A stretch of DNA of 52,700 bases from contig JAHHGY010000023.1 in assembly GCA_019359635.1 (NCBI GenBank), positions 1-52,700 on the forward strand, read 5' to 3'. The stretch comes from Chroococcus sp. CMT-3BRIN-NPC107. Its GTDB lineage: Bacteria; Cyanobacteriota; Cyanobacteriia; Cyanobacteriales; Chroococcidiopsidaceae. The position numbers were made by a program, and so were the translations under genes. The stretch's first letter is position 1; each line of letters opens with the position of its first letter. The notes under the pieces were generated by a model. The model saw only the letters and a list, made by a program, of their open reading frames with translations. It was not told the origin of the DNA and searched no databases. Shown one piece after another: positions 8,075 to 16,615 of this stretch.

Positions 8075-8931
8075 GAGATATCCCGTGCGATCGCACTAAA
8101 TAGTGATGAGTAGTCAGCATCCGCAAACCCGCTAGTTATCGCTATTTCTAAAATTTTTTTCACACCTTCAATACTGCTAATATTCATCCCTTCCCCTTGG
8201 GCTGCATTGATAAATAACTCTGTATCTTTCAATAAGTGTTTAGTGGGGAAATTAGGATGGGAATAATTGCGATCGCGCATTCGTGGTAATTTCTTGTCAA
8301 AGGTAGGCGCGTATAAAGCGCTTTGACGGAGAATTTGCATAAAAATGTCTACACTTGCACCTTGACGCTCTAAAAAACCTAGACTGAGAGCAAAAGCTGT
8401 GCTTAAAGAAGCAATTAATTGATTTAAAGCAAGTTTAATTGCTGAAGCACTGCCCACTTCTCCAATTAATAGGATTTCAGTGCCAAAATTTTGCAATAAA
8501 TCTCGCCAACGTTCAAAGTGCGCCTCTGTACCGCCTACCATAACGATTAGCTTGCCAGATTGGGCTTCGGGAATACTACCTAAAACGGGCGCTTCTAAAT
8601 ATTCACCCCCCGCCGCAATAACTTCTTGAGCAATCGCCATACTTTCATTAGGTGCGATCGTACTCATCTGGATAACAGTCTTTCCTGCTAAATGCGGCTT
8701 GGCATCCTCTGATAACAACAAACTGCAAATAGCTGAAGCATTGGTAAGCATGAGCATAATACAATCGCTACCAATAATTGCATCGGCGGGTTGTTGGGCA
8801 ATTTTCACCCCCCCGAGCGGCTCTAGCTTCTCTGGAGTGCGGTTGTAAGCTACCAATTCAATCCCAGCCTCTACAAGCTTTTGAGCCATTGGTAGCCCCA
8901 TTAACCCTATACCAATAAAACCTACTCTCAT
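8071..8931 (-). CDS. NAD(P)-dependent beta-hydroxyacid dehydrogenase (3-hydroxyisobutyrate dehydrogenase family)
   Basis: This 286-residue oxidoreductase starts with the Rossmann motif VGFIGIGLMGLPMAQKL, has the substrate motif YLEAPVLGSIPEAQSGKL (normally DAPVSGG) and the catalytic Lys in IKLALNQLIAS. The length is standard. The true substrate in cyanobacteria is uncertain; glyoxylate/succinic-semialdehyde reductases belong to the same family. The upstream hydrolase gene lies 4 bases away on the same strand, so the two are probably cotranscribed. Confidence 0.88.
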   Translation of the reverse strand: MRVGFIGIGLMGLPMAQKLVEAGIELVAYNRTPEKLEPLGGVKIAQQPADAIIGSDCIMLMLTNASAICSLLLSEDAKPHLAGKTVIQMSTIAPNESMAIAQEVIAAGGEYLEAPVLGSIPEAQSGKLIVMVGGTEAHFERWRDLLQNFGTEILLIGEVGSASAIKLALNQLIASLSTAFALSLGFLERQGASVDIFMQILRQSALYAPTFDKKLPRMRDRNYSHPNFPTKHLLKDTELFINAAQGEGMNISSIEGVKKILEIAITSGFADADYSSLFSAIARDIS

Positions 8932-8935
8932 AAAT

Positions 8936-9802
8936 TTAAACAGTTGCGAGAAACTCTCGAATATACTGGTTGACTAACTGCGGTTGTTCTTGCTGCACCA
9001 AATGCCCAGCATTGGCGATGTACTTAATTTGCAAGTTTCTAACGTAGGCTTGGGTATTGTAAGTCAACTCCTTACCCAAAGCTACATCTCCTTCACCCCA
9101 AATCATCAATGTCGGCATTTCCAAAATACTCCAGTCAGAACTAAGCATTCTTTGCTGGGTAATATTGCGATAATAGTTCAACATCGCCGTCAAAGCACCG
9201 CGTTTTGAGGCAGCATTTTTGTAAGCTTCAATATCTGTTCGAGTCAAAGCATTTTTGTTGACTGGTATTTGTTGCAGCGCATTTTCTATTAATTGATAAT
9301 CCCCAGCTTGAATTACAGCTTCGGGAATCTCCGGTAATTGAAAAAAGAACATATACCAACTACGCAGTAATTGCTGAGGAGTGCTTAACCCTTCTGCCAT
9401 CTTCGCAGGATGAGGAATATTTAAGGCAATTAGCTTCTCTACCATTTGCGGGCGAGAATAAGCAAAATTCCAGGCGATCGCACCTCCCCAATCATGCCCT
9501 ACTAATATGCACTTGTCGTAACCTAAACCTGTAATTACTCCTTCAATATCTTTAATAAATTCATCCATCACGTAAGCCGATTGTGCTTTTGGCTTATCGC
9601 TATCGTTGTAACCGCGTAAATCGAGCGCCACAACTTGATAATCGGTTGCAAAGGCTGGAATTTGATGCCGCCATGAGTACCAAAACTCAGGAAACCCGTG
9701 CAGCATTAGCATTAAAGCGCCGTTTCCCTGAGTTACATAATGCAGTTTTACGCCATTTGTTGTGATGTATTCGTGTTGCCAAGAATCTGTAAATGCAGTC
9801 AT
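8936..9802 (-). CDS. Alpha/beta hydrolase, epoxide hydrolase-like
   Basis: The 288-residue protein has the alpha/beta fold with HGFPEFWYSWRHQ (oxyanion region), the nucleophile elbow VGHDWGGAIAW with Asp as nucleophile as in epoxide hydrolases and haloalkane dehalogenases, and the catalytic His in ANAGHLVQQEQP. The acid residue is likely the Asp of WGEGDVALG. Tyrosines in the cap domain that would polarise an epoxide are plausible (SWYMFFFQLP, LNYYRNI). The Trp-rich GHDWGG context cannot separate the two activities. It lies just upstream of the dehydrogenase gene, 4 bases apart. Confidence 0.87.
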   Translation of the reverse strand: MTAFTDSWQHEYITTNGVKLHYVTQGNGALMLMLHGFPEFWYSWRHQIPAFATDYQVVALDLRGYNDSDKPKAQSAYVMDEFIKDIEGVITGLGYDKCILVGHDWGGAIAWNFAYSRPQMVEKLIALNIPHPAKMAEGLSTPQQLLRSWYMFFFQLPEIPEAVIQAGDYQLIENALQQIPVNKNALTRTDIEAYKNAASKRGALTAMLNYYRNITQQRMLSSDWSILEMPTLMIWGEGDVALGKELTYNTQAYVRNLQIKYIANAGHLVQQEQPQLVNQYIREFLATV

Positions 9803-9954
9803 TATTAATACTCCTAAAAATTGGCGAATAAATTATTATCTCTTAGGTTGATTAAATTAAAATTAACAACTCTTGTTAAAATTTATACACTTAGACAGAT
9901 GTATTTATTAATTATTTTCTGATAGATATCATTTGTATAAGTATATTTTTAATC

Positions 9955-10614
9955 ATGACACCACAATTAATACAGCAACGTTCTTTATGGGTAGAGAGGC
10001 TAGCCCGATTTGGCTACGCAGCTAAAGGCGTTGTCTATGCCATCGTGGGAATATTAGCGGCTCAAGCAGCCTTTAGTATCGGTGGTTTTTCCGCCGATAC
10101 TAAAGGCGCTTTGAGTGCGATTGTAACGCAACCATTTGGAAAAATTTTACTAAGTTTAGTTGCCATTGGTTTAATTGGCTATGTACTTTGGCGTTTTATT
10201 CAAGCAATAAAAGATCCAGAACATGAAGGTACAGATACTAAAGGTTTAGCGAAACGTCTTAGCTACGCTGCTAATGGTTTTGTTTATGGAAGTTTAGCCC
10301 TAAGTGCCATTAGTATTGTTATCGGTTCGGGGAGTGGAGGTAATAGTAATTCTACTCAAGATTGGACGGGAACATTACTTTCTCAACCTTTTGGACAATG
10401 GCTAGTCGGAACAATTGGCGCTGGAGTAATTGGCTTAGGTTTCTATCAGTTTTATACAGCTTATAAAGCAAAGTTTTGTAAAAAAATGGATTTGAGCGAA
10501 GTCAGCGATAGTCAACAAAATTGGATAATTGCGATCGGTAGGTTTGGTTTAGCAGCGCGAGGCGTAGTATTTTGTATTATTGGCTTTTTTCTAATTCAAG
10601 CAGCGCGACAGTAG
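9955..10614 (+). CDS. DUF1206 membrane protein, cut by an in-frame stop
   Basis: The readable part (219 residues) contains two and a half DUF1206 repeats. Each repeat starts with a motif like ARFGYAAKGVVYAIVG (near residues 16, 102 and 193) and ends in a QPFGxxLL helix, so the normal protein has six membrane helices. The frame ends in TAG at 10612-10614, directly after LIQAARQ and in the middle of the third repeat. The remaining half repeat continues in the same frame to 10776. The function of DUF1206 is unknown. The start ATG gives the usual N-terminus. Confidence 0.8.
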   Translation: MTPQLIQQRSLWVERLARFGYAAKGVVYAIVGILAAQAAFSIGGFSADTKGALSAIVTQPFGKILLSLVAIGLIGYVLWRFIQAIKDPEHEGTDTKGLAKRLSYAANGFVYGSLALSAISIVIGSGSGGNSNSTQDWTGTLLSQPFGQWLVGTIGAGVIGLGFYQFYTAYKAKFCKKMDLSEVSDSQQNWIIAIGRFGLAARGVVFCIIGFFLIQAARQ

Positions 10615-10776
10615 GATGCGCGCGAAGTCAGAGGATTAGGTGAAGCTTTGCAGGTACTACAACAACAACCTTATGGGTCTTGGATTTTGGGTATAGTAGC
10701 CTTGGGTTTGATTGCTTACGGCATTTATATGATAATTCAAGGGCGCTATCGTCGTTTAAATACACGAGAAGTTTAA
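10615..10776 (+). pseudogene. C-terminal remnant of the DUF1206 gene, in frame after the amber stop
   Basis: Reading on in the same frame after TAG gives 53 residues with LQQQPYGSWILGIVALGLIA and the ending GRYRRLNTREV before TAA at 10774-10776. This is exactly the second half of the third DUF1206 repeat (QPYG followed by a hydrophobic helix and an Arg-rich end). The single base change or readthrough that would restore 273 residues is therefore clear. It has no start of its own near the junction. Confidence 0.8.
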
Positions 10777-10855
10777 AAAATCGCATTTCTGTTTAAATAA
10801 TACGTGACTCCTATCTAATCGCTAAAATATGGCTGGACAAAAGAGGCTAAATTAA

Positions 10856-11722
10856 ATGTTTTTAGTTACAGGCGCAACTGGAGATATAGGACAAAGAGTT
10901 GTAAGAATACTGAGAAAAAGAGAGACACCTGTTCGCTCTTTTGTACGTCTAAACTCTCGCTACGGCGAACTAGAACATCAAGGTAGTGAAATATTTATCG
11001 GTGACTTGGTTGAGCAAAGAGATATTCATAAAGCCTGTAATGGAGTGCAATATATCATCAGCGCTCATGGTAGCGGCGGCAATGCCATAGACTTAGACTA
11101 TCGCGCCAATATTGAACTAATCGATCGCGCTAAAGAGATTGGTGTAGAACATTTCGTATTTATTTCCGTACTGGGAGCCGATCGCGGTTACGAAGATGCG
11201 CCAGTATTTAAAGCCAAGCGAGAGGTAGAAAAATATTTACAATCTAGCGGTTTAAATTACACTATTTTGCGTCCCGCAGGTTTGGCATCAAACTTACTGC
11301 CTTTAGCTGAAAGATTCAAGCAAACAGGAATATATTTACTAATAGGAGATCGCTATAGTCGCACTTCAATTATTAGCACCGATGACCTAGCAATCATGGC
11401 GGTAGATTCGATCACCAATAGCGCCGCTTGCAACCAAACTTTAGCTATCGGCGGCCCAGAAGTTTTGCAACGAGAAGATATCCCCCAAATTTTTAGCCGC
11501 ATCTATCAGCGCGAAGCCTTTATATTAAACCCGCCGTTGGCTATAGTAGATGGTTTACGCTCGGTGATTGGCTTATTTAACCAAGAATCGCAAAAAGCTT
11601 TTGGTACTTTCCGAACATTGCTCAACAATGAATTTTTTTGTACCCCAGCCGAAATTGAGCGTTTGGAAGCGATTTACAAGCTCAAATTAGAGACTTTAGA
11701 AAGTTTTTTGCGGCGAAATTAA
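10856..11722 (+). CDS. NAD(P)-binding atypical short-chain reductase (NmrA/Ycf39-like)
   Basis: The 288-residue protein has the N-terminal MFLVTGATGDIGQRVVRIL nucleotide-binding motif (TGxxGxxG), SAHGSGGNA, FVFISVLGAD and the YTILRPAGLASN strand typical of atypical short-chain reductases of the NmrA/Ycf39 group. The usual YxxxK catalytic pair is not obvious; AKREVEKYL covers that region. The substrate is unknown. A Ycf39-like chlorophyll-binding protein assembly factor is one possibility, but the similarity is only at family level. mobA follows after 5 bases. Confidence 0.8.
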   Translation: MFLVTGATGDIGQRVVRILRKRETPVRSFVRLNSRYGELEHQGSEIFIGDLVEQRDIHKACNGVQYIISAHGSGGNAIDLDYRANIELIDRAKEIGVEHFVFISVLGADRGYEDAPVFKAKREVEKYLQSSGLNYTILRPAGLASNLLPLAERFKQTGIYLLIGDRYSRTSIISTDDLAIMAVDSITNSAACNQTLAIGGPEVLQREDIPQIFSRIYQREAFILNPPLAIVDGLRSVIGLFNQESQKAFGTFRTLLNNEFFCTPAEIERLEAIYKLKLETLESFLRRN

Positions 11723-11727
11723 TTTTT

Positions 11728-12330
11728 ATGCAGGCAATCACCGGGATTGTTTTAGCAGGTGGCAAAAGCTCCCGTATGGGTAGCGATAAAGCTTTGCTGC
11801 CAATTAACGGCGTGCCAATGTTAAGCCTTGTATGCGATCGCGCTTTATCCGTATGCGATCGCGTTTATGTCGTCACACCTTGGCAAGAGCGCTATCAGCA
11901 CTTACTTCCGGCAAACTGTGAATTTATTGACGAAGTGCAGCCATTAGAAGCAGATAACGCGCCTATACTTGGCTTTGCTCAAGGGCTTGCTACAGTTAAA
12001 ACCGATTGGGTACTACTCCTTGCCTGTGATTTACCTCTGCTGCAAGTAGCAGTGCTGCAACAATGGGTAAAACAACTAAATAACTGTAATGCGATCGCGC
12101 TATTGCCTCGTCATGCCAAAGGTTGGGAACCATTATGCGGTTTTTATCACAGCCACAGTTTAACTACGCTTACAGAGTTTATTAATACTGGTGGGCGATC
12201 ATTTCAAAACTGGCTCAAGCAGCAACCTGTTCAAGCTTTGAGCGTAGTAGATGCTCAAATGTTTTTTAATTGCAATACGCCCGACGATCTAGCCGCAATA
12301 GATAAAAAAATAATGTCTGCTGGTGCTTGA
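11728..12330 (+). CDS. mobA: Molybdenum cofactor guanylyltransferase MobA
   Basis: MobA transfers GMP from GTP to molybdopterin. The 200-residue protein begins with ITGIVLAGGKSSRMGSDKAL, the nucleotidyltransferase signature LAGGxSxRMGxDKA. The metal-binding Asp is in LLLACDLPLL, and GWEPLCGFYH follows. Its length matches MobA. It starts 5 bases after the reductase, which suggests cotranscription without proving a functional link. Two HIP1 octamers lie close together in the 5' part. No other molybdenum cofactor gene is in the window. Confidence 0.92.
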   Translation: MQAITGIVLAGGKSSRMGSDKALLPINGVPMLSLVCDRALSVCDRVYVVTPWQERYQHLLPANCEFIDEVQPLEADNAPILGFAQGLATVKTDWVLLLACDLPLLQVAVLQQWVKQLNNCNAIALLPRHAKGWEPLCGFYHSHSLTTLTEFINTGGRSFQNWLKQQPVQALSVVDAQMFFNCNTPDDLAAIDKKIMSAGA

Positions 12331-12391
12331 AGGCTATTTGTACCTAAAACTTAAATTTTGGGAAGATAAAAATTTTTAAAACCTTGATTTT

Positions 12392-15103
12392 TTAGCTATA
12401 AAACTTGTTCTTTTGGCTGCTGATATCTAAGAAACATGGTTTGGCAATGGCGTAGCCTTGGGCATAATCTACTCCCACAGCTTGAAGTTTTTGGAAGATT
12501 TTATCGTTTTCTACAAATTCAGCAATTGTTTGGATGCCCATCACCCCAGCAATGCGTTTAATTGCTTCTACCATTTCTAATGCGATCGCATTTTCCAAAA
12601 TTTCTTTAATAAAAGACCCGTCAATTTTTACATAGTCTACAGGCAAAGCTTTGAGATAAGCAAAAGATGACATTCCACTCCCAAAATCATCTAAAGCGAA
12701 GCGACAGCCAATTAACTTTAGCTTGTTAATAAGTTCTGCTGCTTTATGTAAATTAGTAATAGCAATTGTTTCAGTAATTTCAAAACAAATAATCTCTGGA
12801 GGAATGTGCGTAGTTGCAAATTGTTGTTGCACAAATTCAAAAAACTGCGGGTCATTAATACTAGCCCCTGATAAATTAACAGCATACAAGCTTGGTAAAG
12901 TTTGAATAGGGCAAGATGCCCAAACTGTTTGATATTGCTGTTCTAAATGAGCAAAAAGTGTAGAAATTACCCAGCGATCGATTTGCTGCATCAAATTGTA
13001 TCTTTCGGCAGATGGTAAAAACTCTGTGGGTAATATTATGTTACCACTTCGATCTTCTAGGCGTAATAAAACTTCGTAGTGTTCCTGCTTAATACTGCTG
13101 TTGTCAATCGGGACAATTTTTTGATAGCAAAGCCGAAAGTAATTATTGGCAATTGCTTGGGGAATAATTAAACCCCATTTTGTTTCCGTCGATCTTTGCG
13201 CTACTTCGCCTTCATTATTGTTATAAATATGTACTTGATTTCTACCTTTATTTTTAGCCGTATAGCAAGCAGCATCGGCGGCACTTAAAGCCATATCTAA
13301 AGTTGTAAAATTGGCATTAATATCAACTATTCCAATACTTACACCAATAGAAAATGTTTGATTGCGCCAGGAAAAAGTAAATCCAGCAACTCGCTCTCGT
13401 AAAGTATTAGCAATTTGTAATCCACGCTCGATCGGACAGTGATAAAGTAAAATTCCAAACTCATCGCCTCCTAAACGTGCTAGGGTATCAGTTTTACGCA
13501 AACTGCTTTGAAATAAACTGCTAACTTGTTTTAACAATTCATCTCCTGCTATATGACCGCAATTATCATTAACAACTTTAAAACGATCGAGATCCAAATA
13601 GCATAAAATATGCGGTTGCTGAGAGTTTTTAACAGTCGATAAAGCTTTAGCTAAACTTTGCTCAAAAGCACGTCTATTTAATAATTCTGTTAATGGATCG
13701 TGGGTAGCTTGCCAAAATAAACGTTTTTCGCTTTCTCGCAGAGCAATCTCGGCTTGTTTGCGAGTTCTAATATCTCGAAGCACAATACATAAAGCAGCTT
13801 TTTCTTCGTAGGCGATCGCATTAGCACTAAATTCGACATCAATAGGTAGAGCGTACTTAGGATAACACTGCCATTCTCCTACCAACGGGGCATTTGTACC
13901 GACAATATTATCAATAGCATCATCAACTTGTTGGCGATCGCCAACAATAATATCGTAAAGCGTCATTGCTTTAAGTTCTTGCTCGGAATAACTCAGCAAA
14001 TTAAGAAAAGCATTATTAGCTTCAATAAAACTCTTGCTATCGCTGTCAACTAATATGATTCCTTCAGAAGCTTGGGTAACAACGGCACGATAACGTTGTT
14101 CTTTCTCTTGTCGTTCGTAGTTAAACAATAATAGACGTTCTAAAAGTGGTAAAGCGATCGCGCCAAATAATAAGCCGATAACGCATAAAGATATTAATAA
14201 GTAGCTTAAGCTTTTTTTGCTTAGAATATTATAGCTATCTCTAGAACTATCTACTTGTAATAATGCGGCTGGTTGATTATAAATATCATTTAATAAAATA
14301 TATCCAGTAATAATTTCTTCGCTTAACGATTTAACAAAAATCGGATTTTTGGCTGATATATTAGCACGGGCAGTTTGTAATTCTGGAGATAAATTTTTAT
14401 TTAGCGGGTGTATTGTTAATTTCAGCCGTGTTGCTTTAGCTAATTTTTCAGTAAATGTAGTCTCTATATACCGCCCCAAAATCAATCTTCCACGTGCTAC
14501 ACCTTTGCCTTGACTGTTTAAAATTGGCAAAGAAGAAACGAGGGACAAACCTTTTGGAGTTGCTAATATTCCAGTTAAAGTATTAGAAGTAGAGGGCTGC
14601 AATAAAATGTTGCTTTGCTTAATACTTTTACTGATTGTTTTAGGTATTTTAATTGCTTTTTTGCTATTTGTGTCAAACCCTCTACTAAAAACTATTTTAC
14701 CGTTTGAATTGACGTAAAGTATCAAATTGACATTTAAAGAGGCAATTTGTTCGTTAGTTAAATTCGATTTAATATATTGTTGGTTGCCATCTTGAATAAA
14801 AGAATAGGTGTCATCCCAAGCTGACCAATCAGTATAACGATTGCTAAAGTCTGCAATATTTTGAGCTAAGATACCCTTAATTCCCACGATCGCTTGTTTA
14901 GCGTCTTGTGTTTCTACTTTTGCTAAACTGCGAGATAATATTGTAGAGGATGCAGCATAAAAAACGCTAATCAAACTCATCAATGCTACAGAAAAAATGA
15001 TTCGTGTTTGATAGCGTAGTTTTTTAAAATTAACTTTTTGATTGGGAGTTGTTAAATTCACCTCAGACACTGTTAGTAGCGATAGCTTTTTAAGGGTCTG
15101 CAA
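12392..15103 (-). CDS. CHASE4-PAS-GGDEF-EAL cyclic-di-GMP signalling protein
   Basis: The 903-residue membrane protein has a first membrane helix near residues 34-56, a periplasmic CHASE4-type sensor (NRYTDWSAWDDTYSFIQ near 88-104), and a second helix near 301-322. A PAS domain (about 337-445), a GGDEF domain (about 463-625) and an EAL domain (about 640-895) follow. The cyclase motif is intact (RLGGDEFG, residues 543-550). The phosphodiesterase motifs EVLLRL, ETIAITN and DDFGSGMSSF also look intact, so both c-di-GMP synthesis and breakdown are possible. The ligand of the CHASE4 sensor is unknown. It is convergent with mobA and divergent from dprA. Confidence 0.92.
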   Translation of the reverse strand: MQTLKKLSLLTVSEVNLTTPNQKVNFKKLRYQTRIIFSVALMSLISVFYAASSTILSRSLAKVETQDAKQAIVGIKGILAQNIADFSNRYTDWSAWDDTYSFIQDGNQQYIKSNLTNEQIASLNVNLILYVNSNGKIVFSRGFDTNSKKAIKIPKTISKSIKQSNILLQPSTSNTLTGILATPKGLSLVSSLPILNSQGKGVARGRLILGRYIETTFTEKLAKATRLKLTIHPLNKNLSPELQTARANISAKNPIFVKSLSEEIITGYILLNDIYNQPAALLQVDSSRDSYNILSKKSLSYLLISLCVIGLLFGAIALPLLERLLLFNYERQEKEQRYRAVVTQASEGIILVDSDSKSFIEANNAFLNLLSYSEQELKAMTLYDIIVGDRQQVDDAIDNIVGTNAPLVGEWQCYPKYALPIDVEFSANAIAYEEKAALCIVLRDIRTRKQAEIALRESEKRLFWQATHDPLTELLNRRAFEQSLAKALSTVKNSQQPHILCYLDLDRFKVVNDNCGHIAGDELLKQVSSLFQSSLRKTDTLARLGGDEFGILLYHCPIERGLQIANTLRERVAGFTFSWRNQTFSIGVSIGIVDINANFTTLDMALSAADAACYTAKNKGRNQVHIYNNNEGEVAQRSTETKWGLIIPQAIANNYFRLCYQKIVPIDNSSIKQEHYEVLLRLEDRSGNIILPTEFLPSAERYNLMQQIDRWVISTLFAHLEQQYQTVWASCPIQTLPSLYAVNLSGASINDPQFFEFVQQQFATTHIPPEIICFEITETIAITNLHKAAELINKLKLIGCRFALDDFGSGMSSFAYLKALPVDYVKIDGSFIKEILENAIALEMVEAIKRIAGVMGIQTIAEFVENDKIFQKLQAVGVDYAQGYAIAKPCFLDISSQKNKFYS

Positions 15104-15279
15104 AATACTATACCGATTATAATTGAGCTACGACAGAATAAACTAATAATTTTAGACAAAATTTACTGTATATCTAAAATTTTTGGATTGATATTAGTAT
15201 CTGTTAAAATATCGAAAAATAGAATAATCTTAAGTATAGCCTTGAGAATTGTTGATGATTGTCAAGTATTAGCTAAAGG

Positions 15280-15615
15280 TTGGCTCTCAAAGGCGATAGA
15301 CTAAGTGATCGCTCTTACCTGAAAGAGGACAAATTGATTGAAGAACAAGCCTTTTGGATAGCGTGGACGCAAATTAACGGTGTCGGTTCAATTTCGATCA
15401 AACGCTTGCAGCAGCATTTTGGGACTTTAGCCGCCGCTTGGACAGCAAATAGAGAGCAGCTATTGCAAGTAGAAGGAATAGGATTGCAAACTGTTGATGC
15501 GATCGTTCAACAAAAGTCGCGCCTCGAACCAAAAAAATATTCCAACAGCACAAAGAGCAAAACTCTAACTTTTGGACTCCAAACCAAACCGATATTTACC
15601 CGCGTTTGCTATTAG
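15280..15615 (+). CDS. dprA: DNA processing protein DprA, N-terminal part (frameshifted)
   Basis: The first part encodes the helix-hairpin-helix N-terminal region of DprA: AFWIAWTQINGVGSISIKRLQQHFG, then EGIGLQTVDAIVQQKSRLEP. After codon 86 the sequence KYSNSTKSK stops looking like DprA, and the frame ends at 15615. In the -1 frame from 15537 the expected continuation appears (FQQHKEQNSNFWTPNQTDI, then YPRLLLETASPP). The likely real start is the TTG at 15334 (IEEQAFW), with GAGGA at 15325-15329 as ribosome binding site; the TTG at 15280 is the longer alternative. DprA loads RecA on incoming single-stranded DNA during transformation. Confidence 0.8.
   Translation: MALKGDRLSDRSYLKEDKLIEEQAFWIAWTQINGVGSISIKRLQQHFGTLAAAWTANREQLLQVEGIGLQTVDAIVQQKSRLEPKKYSNSTKSKTLTFGLQTKPIFTRVCY
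15531..15537 (+). other. In-phase A AAA AAA heptamer at the dprA frame junction
   Basis: The codons run CCA AAA AAA TAT, so the seven A residues form the heptamer A AAA AAA exactly in the zero-frame phase needed for -1 slippage. A -1 slip gives ATA TTC CAA CAG, which enters the frame carrying the rest of DprA. The run could serve programmed ribosomal frameshifting, transcriptional slippage or phase variation, or it could be a one-base homopolymer error: eight A residues would restore the frame. I could not identify a confident downstream stimulatory hairpin by eye. Confidence 0.6.
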
Positions 15616-16448
15616 AAACCGCAAGCCCACCGCCAGTTTTGTATTATCGAGGCAAAGTAGTAGTAGCTGAAAATCAAGGTACTACCCCGCTAGTAGGAAT
15701 TGTTGGGACTCGCCATGCTTCAGAATACGGCAAACGCTGGACGCGAAACATTAGCACTGCCCTAGCTAAAAGCGGCTTTACGGTAGTTTCGGGGATGGCT
15801 GAAGGCATTGATACCGAAGCCCACTTGGGTTGTTTAGAAGCTGGAGGAAGAACAATCGCTGTATTAGGTACGGGCGTAGATGTTGTATATCCGCCGCGCA
15901 ATAAAGAACTTTATCAGCAAATTTTGTCTCAAGGTTTGGTTGTCAGCGAGTACAGTACCAAAACACCTCCAGATCGCCCCCATTTTCCCCAACGCAACCG
16001 AATTATTGCCGGAATGAGCCGGGCGGTAATTGTTATGGAAGCACCAACTAGATCGGGGGCTTTGATTACTGCTAGGTTTGCCAATGATTTTTGTCGCGAT
16101 GTGTATGTTTTGCCGGGAAGCTTAGATAACGAGCGATCGCTAGGCTGTTTGGAATTAATTAGCAACGGCGCTACGATAATTTTAGGGATTGAGCATTTAC
16201 TAGAAATGTTAGGCGCTATGCCTCAACTTGACGATAGTCCACCGCCCCGGCAATTAGAGCTATTACAAGCAGACTTAGCACCAGAACTCAAACAAGTATG
16301 GGATGCGATTAGTTTTAATGTTCTGTCAATGGATGCGATCGTTCAACAAACTAATAAGTCTGTAGGTGAAGTTTCCAGTGCTTTATTGCAGTTAGAACTT
16401 ATGGGATTAGTTGTACAGCTACCAGGTATGCGTTACCAAAGGTCTTGA
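15606..16448 (+). CDS. dprA: DNA processing protein DprA, Rossmann and winged-helix part
   Basis: This frame carries the DprA Rossmann domain: LVGIVGTRHASEYGKRW, GFTVVSGMAEGIDTEAH, RTIAVLGTGVDVVYPP and FPQRNRIIAGMSRAVIVMEA, followed by a C-terminal winged-helix segment (MDAIVQQTNKSVGEVSSALL). It has no start of its own that looks convincing. The frame is open upstream to the A-run at 15531-15537, so it is the second half of one gene. The TTG at 15606 is only the first possible start in the frame. The gene is convergent with the PAS-Crp regulator. Confidence 0.9.
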   Translation: MLLETASPPPVLYYRGKVVVAENQGTTPLVGIVGTRHASEYGKRWTRNISTALAKSGFTVVSGMAEGIDTEAHLGCLEAGGRTIAVLGTGVDVVYPPRNKELYQQILSQGLVVSEYSTKTPPDRPHFPQRNRIIAGMSRAVIVMEAPTRSGALITARFANDFCRDVYVLPGSLDNERSLGCLELISNGATIILGIEHLLEMLGAMPQLDDSPPPRQLELLQADLAPELKQVWDAISFNVLSMDAIVQQTNKSVGEVSSALLQLELMGLVVQLPGMRYQRS

Positions 16449-16615
16449 TATTAAGGTAGGCTTGTACAGATTTATTTCTCAGCCTTTATCTGATGAAATA
16501 AAGGGGCAATTAATTATTTATTTCCCGCATGGGAAACTTTCACGCGCTCAATTCTGTTAACAATACCAACTTAAAATATTGGCAAGTATACTTTTTCTCT
16601 ACTTTGCAATTTCTT

